Positions 14,121 to 25,437 of a stretch of DNA of 64,000 nt are shown here, piece by piece; position 1 is the stretch's first letter, and every line of letters starts with the position of its first letter. Below the pieces are notes generated by a model, which searched no databases, had not been told where the DNA came from, and saw nothing but the letters and a program-made list of their open reading frames with translations. The translations under genes and the position numbers were made by a program. The stretch is taken from positions 154,108-218,107 of the forward strand of contig FLMG01004374.1 of the NCBI GenBank assembly GCA_900088475.1, in the 5' to 3' direction. Origin of the DNA: Hyphochytrium catenoides (Eukaryota; Sar; Hyphochytriomycetes; Hyphochytriales; Hyphochytriaceae).

Positions 14121-15954
14121 TCAAGCTGCACCATCCACAGAAGCCGTCTCATGCCTTTTGTCGTCGTCTTCTCCCTCACTGTCTTCTTTGTTGTTCTCAT
14201 CGTCATCGTCGTCGTCTTCTTCGGCCTAACGATGACGGTCAGAGACGAACACATCATGGGTCCGACAACGATAGAATCGAACCTTAGTTGGCGGACCGGG
14301 CAATCTGTACATGGTGTCTCGTTCCTCCAGCATTCTTTCTTCAACCAGCTCCTGCACAGCCTCGCCTAGGAGCTAGACGTAGGGAATAGTTGTCATATCT
14401 TCCAGCATCAGAGACTAATTGCCAGGCGAGACAACCTAGGCTTACATGGGATAGCTTCATCATATAGAGGAGGTGGGGAAATTTCCTACGAGCCAGCTTT
14501 ATGATCCGTGAAAGCGAAAGCCCACGGCGAGGATTGCCAGCTTCTCGAATTGTTTCTTGGACGATTTCCACGAATTGATTGTGAATATCAGGTCGCGACG
14601 AGCGCAAACCCTTTCCAAGCTTGACAAGGTTCCGCCACTTGTCCTACGACGTTATCTGTGTTAGAGAGTATGCGACCAGCCTATTCGAACTCTGACAGCA
14701 AGGTCATCTGCGTCGACACTTTTGTCCACTTGTATTCCACAATATCCTCCTGACCACGATAGTACTCCCTACCTTCATGTCCACATTCCTCCGCCCATGC
14801 TGCTGAAGCACGGGTCCCAAACTGGGATCATGAAGGATTGCACTCCATTGGCCTTTCCCATAAATTTTCACTCCTTCAACAAGAGCGTGGACTTCCTCCT
14901 CAGTCCAGGCTATACGAGAGCGTGACGGCGAGTCTGCGTCAACAATCTTTCTTGACTTACGTGTCGCCCTAATTTTCAGGATATCAGCCGAGGAAGACGG
15001 AGAAGATAAACTATGCCTTACCTTTTGGATGGGATAGGACCTGACCGCTTATTGGGGCTTCGTCGCTTACGACCGGGTCCCTCCTCCTCATCCTCTGTTT
15101 CTTGGCTGTCATCAGCGTAATTCAGACCCTCATCCTCTTCGTCTCCGTGGGGTTTCTTCGGTGTCTCTTGTGATCTAGGAGATTGTTGAGATGCTTGTGC
15201 CCAGAGATTTCTGCGCTGTCGAATCCTGTCCTGGTCATGCTTCAGCAGCCACCTCCATTTATCCTAGGTCACTGTCATTAGATTCTCACCATCCAAGAGT
15301 AAAAGAGCCTCTATCCAACCTTAAGGTCAATGTTGCTTCTTCTGCCCAACTTTGCGCCGTAATCCTCATCTGCCAGAATCATCCTCCAGTTACCTAGTCC
15401 ATATTCTTCGATTGCATCCAAAAGTGCTTCCACCTCGTCATCATCCCATCGTGTCCGTTGCTGTCTAGATGGGGTAACAGCAGGACTCTCACCACCTCTG
15501 CTCCTTCGCTTTCGTTGAGTAGGAGTAGAGTACGAAACCTTCTTCGCGGGAGATTGCTTTAAGGGGCTACTATATATAACATTCTTAGGGGTCTTCTCTC
15601 GGCGAGGTATGGGAGACCTGCGTGGTGGACTAAGAGCTGAGAGATCATATTGCTTGGAGAGAATCCGCCATCGGTCCTGGAAACAAACGGCATTAGTACT
15701 TGCAGGTTTACCTACGCCAGGCAAATGTGGAAAACCCGACTCACTTTAAGCTGAATGTTCGACTTCTCTGCAAGCACGGCGCCGAGCTCTCTATCCTTCA
15801 GTATGTTTGCCCAACATCCATAACTATCCCCATACTTCTTCCAGCCATGAAGGAGGGCTAAGTCTTCCGCCTTCGTCCACCTCTTTCTCTTGCGGTGACT
15901 ATCTTCATCTTCATGAAAGCCCGGTAGACCATCTTTCGAGCCCGTAGTACCCAT
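14121..15954 (-). CDS. Telobox Myb protein with three SANT/Myb repeats
   Basis: Seven phase-checked exons: 15954-15745, 15676-15320, 15263-15022, 14968-14773, 14643-14446, 14351-14283 and 14225-14121, giving 458 aa. There are three Myb repeats. They begin RWTKAEDLALLHGWKKYG, RWDDDEVEALLDAIEEYG and AWTEEEVHALVEGVKIYG. Each ends in a telobox-type helix 3: NIQLKDRWRIL, NIDLKDKWRWL and NVDMKDKWRNL. In TRF, Taz1 and plant TRB proteins this VDLKDKWRN-like motif reads double-stranded telomeric repeats. Between repeats 1 and 2 lies a basic, proline-rich linker, and repeat 2 is followed by a Glu-rich linker. The C-terminus is a highly acidic Asp/Glu tail. An intron falls after the Lys of the LKDKWR motif in all three repeats. 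The telobox favours telomeric or related GGTTAG-type DNA binding. Transcription-factor use is the alternative. The short 57-nt last intron with a GTTCG donor is the weakest join. Confidence 0.85.
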
Positions 15955-16704
15955 ACCTCCACAGCGAACGTTAGAACACTATTGCGATCAAAGTCTCTAA
16001 ATCTCTTTTCAAGAAAAGGCTTCCTGGCACTAGATGAGCTATTGTGGCTGGAAAATAAGATAGTGACAGAGATTTGAATTTCGGAGATTCTGATCACTTT
16101 CTTGTACGACCTGTAGAACGGGTTGAATTGTCATTGGACTCTGAAATGGGGAAGAGAAGGGACATTTTGCGGGAAAGCCAGAGCTTCAAGGCTTTTATGT
16201 ACAACAACGACGAACCACCGTTACTTGTCGTAGTTCCATGGGTGTATCGTTTGGATTTGTGCCAATTTTTGGGAACAGGGTTTGTCAATTCTAAGTTTGT
16301 TTGAGTAAATACAGGTACTGTACTTGTACTTGTTCCTACTTGTTGGTGCGGCATCGTCCCATCCGTTACTGGGGCCGCCACTTGCAGGACCAGAAACTAA
16401 CCGAGTGAGTGGAGGTACGGCTGCACCATTGGCATCATGAAGCGCTGCGTTACCTCGTGGGCCGGGAGCAGAATACGATTCTAATCACCGCACTAGCTCA
16501 ACATGAAGGTGCAGGGCCACTGCGGTGGTCAATCTGTGTACTGCGTCTTTGAGCTTATAGTCCTGCCATCGGCTGCAAGAAAGCCCTGCTTGCGGCAGTT
16601 TGTTATCTACCCTATCCGGCACAGTTCGGAAGAGTCAAATACTCGTGAGGACAATGCTAGTGTGAAGATTTGAAGAAGGAGAGTTGGCTAATCAGACTTA
16701 GGCC
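15955..16704. other. Shared upstream region of two divergent genes
   Basis: About 750 nt separate the start codons of the leftward Myb gene and the rightward WW membrane-protein gene, so both promoters, and possibly 5' untranslated exons, should be here. I see no recognisable core element and no convincing coding exon. Confidence 0.5.
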
Positions 16705-18653
16705 ATGGCAGACGGTGCCAATCCCACGATGGCTTCAGTGCCAAGTGGTGGAATGGTCAAGCAGGCCCCAGTAGCTATTGAAGATCTCTATGCGCCTCTG
16801 CTACTCGTCGCGCTGACTGGTTACTGCTCGAGCCTCTACCTTGTACATAGAGCTTCTATGACGGTGGCACAATTTGCGTTTGGTATGTCACTGATAGCCG
16901 TAATCTTTACTTTGGGTGGCCTGGTAGATTATGAGATACCAGATGAGTCACTGCGGCAGCTTCTAGGCTTGGACCCTCGCTTTGCTTATTCAAGGGTGCT
17001 GGAAGGCCAATCTGCACGGATGGCCAATTATGCTGCTAAGCTAGGCCTGCCGTCCGCTGACTCCTTTAGCTTCTTCCTGAGTACTCTACTAGCAAGCGTT
17101 GTGGGCACAGGCGTGGTGCTTACTGTCCTTTTCAAGTGTCCTGCAAATGGAGGCCCAACCGGATGCCTCAATTTACGGCAGAGGCTTCGGTCTCACAATG
17201 CATGCATACAACAAAGACTTGGTTCCTTCTCGTCAACGTACATTGTCTCTTTCGTATCCATTTTCGTCAGCGTTACCTTGAGAATCAATGCACGTCTGAG
17301 CGGAAGCGCTATTCAGCCGGCGAATGGGTCGCATCACTGGCGGATCGTTATGTCTCCTTCTATAGCCCTAGCTATACATGCAGGAAGTTGCATCATGGTG
17401 CTGGTATATTTTGTATTAGATCAGGTGAGACTTTGAATGGCCCTTTCACTGCGATATGGCGTGTGAGCTGACCTCTCATTTGCAGAGTACATTTATAGAA
17501 CGACAGACCTACACATATATCAATGAGCCCCTACACAAGCAAGGCGGCCTGACGAATGTTGCTAGCAAGAGTGAAAGCGAGAGTTCAGCTAGTCCCATCA
17601 AAAGTGAACTTTGGTCTGACAGTCATTTGCCCAGTATGCGCTTGGCGGGGATGAGCCTCAGAAATATGGTAGGCCCTAATCTACGACCAACGTTACAATC
17701 TGCATATCTGACGGTGTTCTAGCGGCAGGATGCCATCGGAGATACGAATCACCCATCAGGTCAAGGTGGAAGATCTCTAAAAGACAGAAAGCAAAAATCT
17801 TCGTCCTCCAGGAGCTCCAGGTCAAAAACAACTGCCAAGGACAAGCGACAAAAGCTCAACAGAACACCGAGCGGAACCTCTCGATCCGACAAAGGGCGGA
17901 CAGTACATAGCGATAGCGAAAAGGACGAAGTCCGTGTACCTTCTCGAAGCCCGAGACAAGGGTCAGGAGGCGCGATGTTCCTGGAAGGCAAAATGGGTGA
18001 CGAACGTATTGATACACCTCGCCAGGGGTTGCGAAGAAGGCTCCCGGGGCCGCCTTTAGAGAAGCATCGCCCTCAGGAAACTGGTGATGTGTCACATCTA
18101 ATTAGCAGTGATAGTGAAGCAGACAGCGGGAAAGAAGGAGGTGGACTCTTACCCCGCTCTTGGGCACAGAGACTTAGCCGCATGTCCATTGGAAAGTTAA
18201 ATAAAGCTCCTGTCGTGGAATCAAAGGCTGTGACGGGTAAGTATATCTTTGTGGTTGTCCGAGGGCGAGAGGGGTTGACAGGTCGATATGGCTCTTTGAC
18301 TATTAGGTGACGTATCGGCCCTTATTAGCAGCGACAGCTCAGAGGATGATCACAGAGCCCAAACTGCCAAGGTAAGGCAGTTGCCAATGCAAGACAGTCA
18401 GAGACGCTTTAGGAGCTCCCAAGTTGCCGATTCGCAAGGTACGGGCGGCCTGCAAGACCAAGATTTCACCAAGAAGGTAGCTATCAGCCCTCAGCTTGAG
18501 AGTCAAGCGGCTCGGACCGCCATCGGCCTGCCGGGCAGCCCATGGTCCCGGTATATCGACAGTAGTACTGGAAAGTTTTATTATTACAATCGCCAGACAG
18601 GAGAGTCATCATGGACTGTACCGACCATGGCTACAATAGGCATGTCAATGTAA
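16705..18653 (+). CDS. Multi-pass membrane protein with C-terminal WW domain
   Basis: Four exons (16705-17424, 17486-17668, 17723-18236 and 18307-18653) join in frame to 587 aa. Exon 1 encodes about five hydrophobic segments, near residues 28-48, 52-72, 123-143, 179-195 and 214-238. The rest is a long hydrophilic tail rich in Ser, Arg and Lys. The tail contains two copies of an acidic motif, TGDVSHLISSDSEAD and TGDVSALISSDSSED. The second straddles an exon junction. Near the C-terminus lies a WW domain, PWSRYIDSSTGKFYYYN followed by TGESSWTVP, with both tryptophans and the Tyr block. WW domains bind proline-rich or phospho-Ser/Pro peptides, so the tail probably recruits a partner to a membrane. 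I do not know a family with this whole architecture. Which membrane it occupies cannot be told. Confidence 0.8.
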
Positions 18654-19104
18654 CCTAAGTCGTCTCACTGCAGACTGTCTATCCCACACCTTCTGACCGC
18701 GCTTGTTACTATCTTCACTTCTGAAAGCTTCACATCAGACCCCTCCGTCAAGTACAAGCAGCCCCACCTGCGAATGTGCTTCAAGTGCTCTGCCACATAT
18801 GGCTAGTAGTACAGCACTGCGCTGCACTGTCCCTCCCTCTCCCCTGTATTTTTATAAAGTACTCCAGTCTCGTAGCTCTCTTTATTGTAGAGTTCTATCA
18901 GCGCAAAAGCCCCATTCCCTCGGTTGTTAGAGCTTTATAAGTTGTGGGGCCAGAACCTTACTCATAATGGGTAAAAGAAAGAGAGGAAGTAGCGCTAGTA
19001 TTCGATTTCTTTACAAAGGTAGTAGGGTCCACCTAGTGGAAGCGCATGGCCAATATGGTGTCTTAAGAGACGACTATGGTATTTGCGTCGTCATCAGATC
19101 TTCC
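18654..19104. other. Convergent 3' intergenic region
   Basis: About 450 nt between the 3' ends of the WW gene and the globin gene. It should hold both 3' untranslated regions. No coding or structural feature was seen. Confidence 0.5.
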
Positions 19105-19877
19105 CTACGTACTGCTCGGAGCGATCCGTCCTTCCGCCGATGATTTGGCACTGCTTGCCGTCATTCCCCTTGCCTTGATCTTCTTGGATGCCGCCCTACA
19201 AAAACATAAACGTAATTAAAGGATAGCTCTTGCAGAGATAAGTGTCGATCTTACGCATTCTTTGGCGAAGCTCTCATCTGAACAGTTGTCATGTCGTTGG
19301 TGCTAGCTTCAAACACATCGATCCTGCCGGTAATGGCTGGTCCAAGCATCTCTCGGAGCACATAAGCGAGCAAATTTACCCAAGCGTCAACAACCACAAA
19401 GGTCGCCTCCTTCCCCAAGCAAAAAGAGACAGCTGTGATCAGTGTCTCTAGATAAACACTGTACATCCACGGTCTAATCTTCTGCATAGCTCCTTTGGTC
19501 CTACAGTGCATCTTGCCAACTTCCCGAATTCTCCGGGATGTGCCGACAATGTCAACTGCATCAATGGTTGTAACGAACTCCATTGCAGCAGCAAGCACTT
19601 TTCCCTTTTTCTTTAGACTCCCGTCAAAAATTGCTTCGAAGGCTTTGGTTCTCTCATACAGTCGGTTGTAAAACTGGTCATAGAAGAAGACAACGCCGGT
19701 CGTCCCGCTAATCTGCTTCTCTTTGATATTCACCCAGGATCTTCGACAGACCTCGACGACAGCGGGTGTAACCATTGGCGTGATTGGGAATGTAGGCGGA
19801 AAGTAATGTTCAACCATGGCATCTTCGCCGATATTCAGATCATCTTGTCCTCCGTCATTACTCCCTGCGTTACCCAT
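19105..19877 (-). CDS. Globin with N-myristoylation-type N-terminus
   Basis: Two exons (19877-19255 and 19195-19105; 59-nt GTAAGA...TAG intron) give 237 aa in frame. The protein starts MGNAGSND. Gly2 and Ser6 fit the eukaryotic N-myristoylation pattern. A globin fold follows from about residue 45. FFYDQFYNRLYERTKAFEAIF covers helix B to the CD corner; SLKKKGKVLAAAM is helix E; VGKMHCRTKG carries the likely proximal F8 histidine; YLETLITAVSFCLG and AWVNLLAYVLREM are helices G and H. Aligned by eye with myoglobin's LKKHG, the distal E7 position is Lys rather than His or Gln. The last exon adds a short basic, Ser-rich tail. Globins bind haem and act in O2 storage, NO dioxygenation or redox sensing. 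A lipid anchor points to a membrane-linked sensing role, which is inference. The globin call is firm and the ligand chemistry is not. Confidence 0.78.
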
Positions 19878-22800
19878 GGTTTAAGACCGCGATGCTGAAA
19901 CTAAATATGCACTAATGTCCGTGGCACGAATTGGAGGGAGCGCCTAGTCAATCCTCTCAATTATTCGCAGTGAAGCCGATATCTCGCATTAGCTTTTTGC
20001 TCGACCGTCCTTTTACATGCAGCCGACAAGCAGATATTTGATAGTGGCAGCAGCTCCAGAGAGTGAGGTATGGGCGCGGATATTGCAATGTGTGGGCGCA
20101 GGTGGAGAAACGAGGAACCTCTTCATTCCCCTTCTTTGGTCGACACAGTAGATGCTGCTTCTGGGAGGCGCTCTACTTTCGCAGATCTTGTCCATGCTTT
20201 CACCTCTTGACTGGCTCATCACTCTCCATTCCCGGTTGACAAAAGATTGTTCATGAACGACACCACTAACCAGGTGCACGGGCACAGCTACACATTCGGA
20301 GTCCATAGTGTGTAGAGCTAAGTCTAACGCTAACCCTAACCCTTATCAGGGAGAAACGTGGCCCATCCTGGCTTCGACGACCTGTGTGAGTCCTAGAATG
20401 TTCTTGGAGAGATAGGTAAGTGCCTGCAGTAAGTGGCATCTCATCCCCATCATCCATATGATAGAAAGGAGCTGACGACCCTCTTCATTGTTACTGAGTA
20501 ATTCTGGCGGAAGATGGTGGTCCATGACCCTGCCTGATCATGAAGGATGATACCATGGGGATTGATGGAGGCCGAGATGGGTGTAACCGACGAGTTGCTG
20601 AATCATGTCCTATGTGCAATGCAAGTTCTTAGGTCCGAGGGCGGAGGTGGCTACTGCTTCCTTCTACATTAAAACCCTGTTGCCGTGATGACAGTAGTAG
20701 TGTAGTAGTAGTGCTTGGGCATGAGTCATGGGGAGTCAGGAGTCAGGTATTCTATAAGAACCAAGGAAACGGTAGTTGACAAAGTGTTGAGTAGTTCTAA
20801 TATCAGCTTTATACACAGCAGCAGGGCCTGTGGTATCAACAAGATTCACAACGTCACAAGTGACTCGGCCGCAGACAAGGTGACCACGGACTACCATGCC
20901 GGCGAAGTACCTCCAGAACGAGTACTTGAGCGTAAATCATAAATTATATCAACCTCCAGCATGAAGGTCAAGGTGTAGGGAAAGAATCCTTGGGTACAAA
21001 GGACAATGTAGCAATGGCTATTTGTAGAACAAGGTGTAACCGTTCTGACGGTCGCTGAAGTCTGCGTCTCTCGTTATTACACAGCAGGTAACCCACCATA
21101 TCTCCAACTTGGTGAGGCCATCCTCATCTGCAGTTCCTCTTCCTTCTTGATCGTCACCACTCGACTCTCCTTGAACAGAGAGCAGACTTATTACATTGAT
21201 AGGTTGTTGGTAATCACCATCTCCTTACATTTCACATACAAAGGGGTTGTTCTAGTGACTTAGTAAGCCAGCGACGAAGAGGTGTTCAGAAGCACCATCA
21301 CAGCAAGGAGACGTCAACCAGGTTTTAGCTGTAGTATGCGGTGTATGTATCCTTCAATGTAAATAATGGTAGACTGGTTCCTCAGCTCTCTTTACTAAAT
21401 TGTTGCCAGCAAAGTCGTGGACGATGGGGCAGAACACTCCTCGCGACATCGATAGTGAGACATTTCTTGCAATCCTCTTCGAGGTGACAGTACCAACTCT
21501 CAGAAGTGGTTTCGTCAGAATTAGCTCATTCTCCTTGTTGGTTTTGTCGCCGTACCTAAAAGTATTTTTGAGTTTGCGACACAGCCGCAAGAGTCCTTCT
21601 CTTCCAGTCAGCCCATGGTAACTCCTGAAGTTGTGAAGTTTGGTTTGGCTCAAAGGACGAGCAGCTATCAGCGAAGAAGAGCAGTGGTCGTTTCCACAAG
21701 TGGCTTGTTCACCTATGTCGGATTTGCTGGCTACATTTAGTTAGTAGTATTGCTTCAGTCTGTCTAGGACGCATCGCTTTCTGTCAGGGACTCCATGCAT
21801 ATTGTTCACGATGGAAGGATGATTGAAAGTGCCGCTCCCGGAATTGGATCAAGACAATAACCCTCGTCCTTCTTTTAAATCTGCTTGTCAAGGAACTCCG
21901 ACCGACGAAGAGTGAGATGAGACACGATCACTGGCTAAAATCTGTGGCAGGAATGTGAGTTCTCGACTGCATGATAACCAAAAATCTATCTTCACTTGTT
22001 GATATCACTCTCATGTCTTTCTGGCTCTCCAGGGTATCGTGAACAACTCCCACTGCTCGAGCGAGCAGTCAAGAGTGTCAAGCACATGCCTATCATAATC
22101 ATATCTCCTCCCACCGTCATACGTGACCCGCTAGTCTCATTTATTAAGTTTATTAGTATTTGCTGGCAGCAGAGATTGGGGACTCCTCTTTCCCGCACCT
22201 GCCGTACCGCCTCCTATCTAAAAGTCGAATACAGCTTTCCTTGCTACTCTTAATAAGCAAGTAATAACTTCTACACAACCGGAGTGATGAGGAGCGATAA
22301 CTCAAAAGCCAGTCTACTTACACCTTTTCTTCTAACTTCAAGGTGCATCAAGGGTACCTGGCTTTCTCGTGACTGCAGTAGCGTAAGAGCAGACTCCTCT
22401 CATTATACTCTTTTGGCCTTCCCAGTCGTCCTTGAAACCTACTACGGGCTACATTTTGCTGTTGTTAAATCGCTCTTGACGAAGGCCACTGCGTGCAGTG
22501 GTTCATCAACGGGAAATGCTCTAGGTTCCTCTTCCATCTGAGCTCGAAGCTTCTTTTTGGGATGGGACATCCCTTTCATGACAATCATCCATCATTGACA
22601 AGACGACTCTTTCAAGCTTCTTTGAAGACATACTTACACTTGCGCCAAATCATTGGTTGACGAGATGATACTTCCAGCACTGGGTGTAATAAGGCCTCTA
22701 TAATCCAACGCCTGCGCTGTCCATTGTCTTTTTATCTTCCTTGATCAAGGACTCTTTTAGATCATTGATGTGAAAGATGAGTTTCTCTTGAACAAAAAAT

Positions 22801-24040
22801 GCAGGAAGCGTCCTCCTTGTTCTTTCTTTCAGTTGTATCTCTTGGAAGAATAGAACTTGTTACTTCTACTACCATTGTGTACAGGTACAGTAATAGCGGG
22901 TTCTAGACCTCAATCCTCTTTGGCGTTGTCCGACCAGCAGCATCTTGCTCCCAGACAAGTTTTTTGGTCCGCTGGCTTGGAAGTTATCGTCCTTACTACT
23001 AAAACTAGTAGTTCTATCACTCAGTTTGAAAGGAAGAGGTGCTACAAGGTTCTTTCCTACCAATAATAAGAGGGTCTGGTTTATCCTCTAGCTCTATGTC
23101 GCCAGTTTACCCAACGCTCCAAACAGGCTAATAAGTAGCAGATAGAGTTATTAGGGTCCGACCTGTACAGCGCATTGTGGAAGTGCTAAACCCAACTACC
23201 CCTGACACTATTGAGAATATTACCGATGAGGGTATAGAATGGAAACGCGATGGCCGAGGAGATTCGTAACCTTCCCGATAGGTAAACGAAAGACCCTGAT
23301 GACGGGAAATTCGCGTTGTGATTGGTTGTCTGCCGTCCTCCTCGGTCCTTCGCGCTTCTTGGAAATCCTGCTTGCTCGCCGCATCCTTCCTCCCTCCTCC
23401 CTCCCTCAGCATCCGCGGCCTGGCCTAGTCACTCACTCACTCTAGCTCCGTGCAGCCATAGCTATGTCTTTTATTATGTCGTGTTGACGTGCTGGTGAGT
23501 GCTACCCTCACTAGGACCAAAGTGCTCTTCCTCCACGTTGTAGCTTCGTAGCTCCAGATGGCGCTGGCAATTGTCTTACTGCGACGCAGACGGAAATTCC
23601 ATTGATGACTCGTTCGGAGAGCTAGAACTGTACCTTCTTTAATGCCGCTACCTTGCAGCAGAATCAGCATCACACCACCACCACCACGGCTCTCTTTCCC
23701 ACTGGCCTTCTCAAAGCCAAGCCACATTATCATCTCATTTCAAGAGCGGCGCTTCGGTCTACGCTTGCAGATGTCTAGTTAGCTTGGCCTACTTTTCTAA
23801 ACCAACCTCAGACGGCAATTCTCATTCGTGGATCAACAAAAAGGCTTTCTCATTCTGTACATCATTGTCGCCATGAAGGATGAGTTGACGCAAATGACCC
23901 CTCTTCTCTTGGGCTTTACTTACTAAAACACGCCAAGCAACAGTTGGAAGGGCTTGGTACGGGTGCGATAACGCGTCTCCCATCATTTAAGCAGGCGAAA
24001 GGGAGTTCTTGTGCTGCGTATCTTTATCACGCAATAAGCC
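19878..24040. other. 4.2-kb gene-poor region
   Basis: No exon chain could be built on either strand. Short open frames (for example 20013-20306 on the minus strand, 21354-21653 on the minus strand and 22284-22541 on the plus strand) lack domain signatures or consistent flanking splice sites. The region contains a telomere-like tract near 20.3 kb, scattered GTA/GTAGTAGT simple-sequence stretches near 20.7 kb, and a CAC/CCA stretch near 23.68 kb. It could hold a non-coding RNA, a decayed transposon or distal regulatory sequence. Nothing in it decides between these. Confidence 0.4.
20318..20345 (+). repeat. Short interstitial telomere-like tract
   Basis: About 28 nt are built from degenerate CTAACC/CCCTAA units. 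The clearest part is CTAACCCTAACCC, matching the complement of TTAGGG repeats. It lies about 4 kb from the telobox Myb gene. It is too short to be a telomere and may be a double-strand-break scar, a binding site or chance. Confidence 0.5.
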
Positions 24041-25342
24041 ATGGCTGGGGTCTGTGCGTTTCCCATGACGGGCATCGACTGTGGTACTCCCTACGCGTTA
24101 GTAGTAGGGAAGGTCAATGAGGCATGGCAGATTACCTATCTGGCTCTTGGAGTTTTTCTAGCTGCAGTGTCAGGGTATCAGTTACCAAGAATGTTCTGTC
24201 ACGGAGCATCTGTGCAAAGGCTATTGGCGGCTACTGGCCTGGCTGCATCTCTCACCCTCTTGGGACGCGCACTAGACCCGTTTGGTTACCTTGGCCTCTT
24301 GCCAAGAACAGTGGTCTTGTTCAGCTCATCGCTGTACAATTCAATAGTTTATGGTGCCATTTTCGGCAGTGTGTACATTATAGCTAAGGAAAACGAGGGA
24401 GTATTTTCGAGGCTAGCCAAACCCCTTTCTATCACCACATTGGTGAATGTAGGCGCTCTTTTAGCGGTGGACAACGGCTTGGCTCTGCAGGGGCTATCAT
24501 CTTCCGAGGTACGCTGCTATCTGGAGGTATCCTCTGGCGTCGTACAGATATTAGCGGGGACTTATTTCTTAGTGGTATGGCTCCAAGGGTGTGCTATCCT
24601 AAGGTCTAGAATGCCTCTAGAGCAGATGAGTCCTGAGACAGTGATGGCCACTCCTAGGTCATCAAGGGCCAGCTTTGCACAGGCTGCTGCGCTCTCTGAA
24701 AATAAGGGTTCTTCTCCACAAGCAGCCGAGACTGGGCTAAAGTATTTACAAGGCGTAGAACCACGCCGTCGACATCGTGTGTCGTGTGCTCTATTGCGCA
24801 GCATGAGTCCTTTCCATCAGATGATTTGCGTCTCCATAAGTCTCATCACTGGCCTCGGTGCTCTTCAGATGGCTATCAGCCTGAGGGCGCTGAACGGACG
24901 GTCCATTTTGCCGTGGATGGCTTGGGACAGTTACCAGGACTCTCTAGCTTTGGGAATGGCACCATCTGTGGCAGATGACGCAACCTACAAAGAAATAGCA
25001 GGATGGGTAGTGCTGATGGCAATGCTTTGGACATCCTCTAAAATCCATTCGTCCAACAGCCCATATGCCACGGACACCCCAGTTACCTACACCGAGGACA
25101 ATGTGAAGGCAAAGACTTATCTTTCGGTCTCACGCTCCTTACTCTCCTTGCCGCGATCAACCTACCGTGCTGGCAATGTACCCTCTATAATTAGCGGCCA
25201 GCAGTCCGTGGGAGCCTCATTTCCGCAGTTTTCATCAACCTTATCACAGCCCTCAGACTACTCTACCGCTTATCTGACGGGCACATATACTAACTGTTCG
25301 TCTACTCCGTCGTCGGCCTCCTACAAGCACCTGAAGATGTAA
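24041..25342 (+). CDS. Seven-segment integral membrane protein, unknown function
   Basis: Intronless gene of 433 aa. Seven hydrophobic segments can be seen near residues 29-47, 61-78, 86-112, 128-146, 160-182, 258-280 and 315-330. Segments 5 and 6 are separated by a loop of about 70 residues rich in Ser, Ala and Arg, and the last ~100 residues form a Ser/Thr-rich tail. An ALDPFGYLGLLPR motif between segments 2 and 3 recalls stramenopile and plant seven-helix proteins of the TOM1/THH1 or receptor-like type, but the resemblance is weak. A receptor-like or transport role cannot be chosen from sequence. The start is the first ATG of the open frame, in the context GCCATGGCT. It is one of few intron-free genes here. 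Confidence 0.75.
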   Translation: MAGVCAFPMTGIDCGTPYALVVGKVNEAWQITYLALGVFLAAVSGYQLPRMFCHGASVQRLLAATGLAASLTLLGRALDPFGYLGLLPRTVVLFSSSLYNSIVYGAIFGSVYIIAKENEGVFSRLAKPLSITTLVNVGALLAVDNGLALQGLSSSEVRCYLEVSSGVVQILAGTYFLVVWLQGCAILRSRMPLEQMSPETVMATPRSSRASFAQAAALSENKGSSPQAAETGLKYLQGVEPRRRHRVSCALLRSMSPFHQMICVSISLITGLGALQMAISLRALNGRSILPWMAWDSYQDSLALGMAPSVADDATYKEIAGWVVLMAMLWTSSKIHSSNSPYATDTPVTYTEDNVKAKTYLSVSRSLLSLPRSTYRAGNVPSIISGQQSVGASFPQFSSTLSQPSDYSTAYLTGTYTNCSSTPSSASYKHLKM

Positions 25343-25437
25343 CGCTCTGCTAGCTGTATTATATACTCTTTTTGTGATAGATGTACCTAATAAACTCCTA
25401 CGATAAATTCTTACGCTTTTTTGTACATAACTAGTGA

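Noticed and set aside
20013-20306. Minus-strand 97-codon frame as a small gene
   Set aside because: It reads without low-complexity bias but has no domain, no recognisable partner exons and no known homologue that I can name. Left as part of the gene-poor region.
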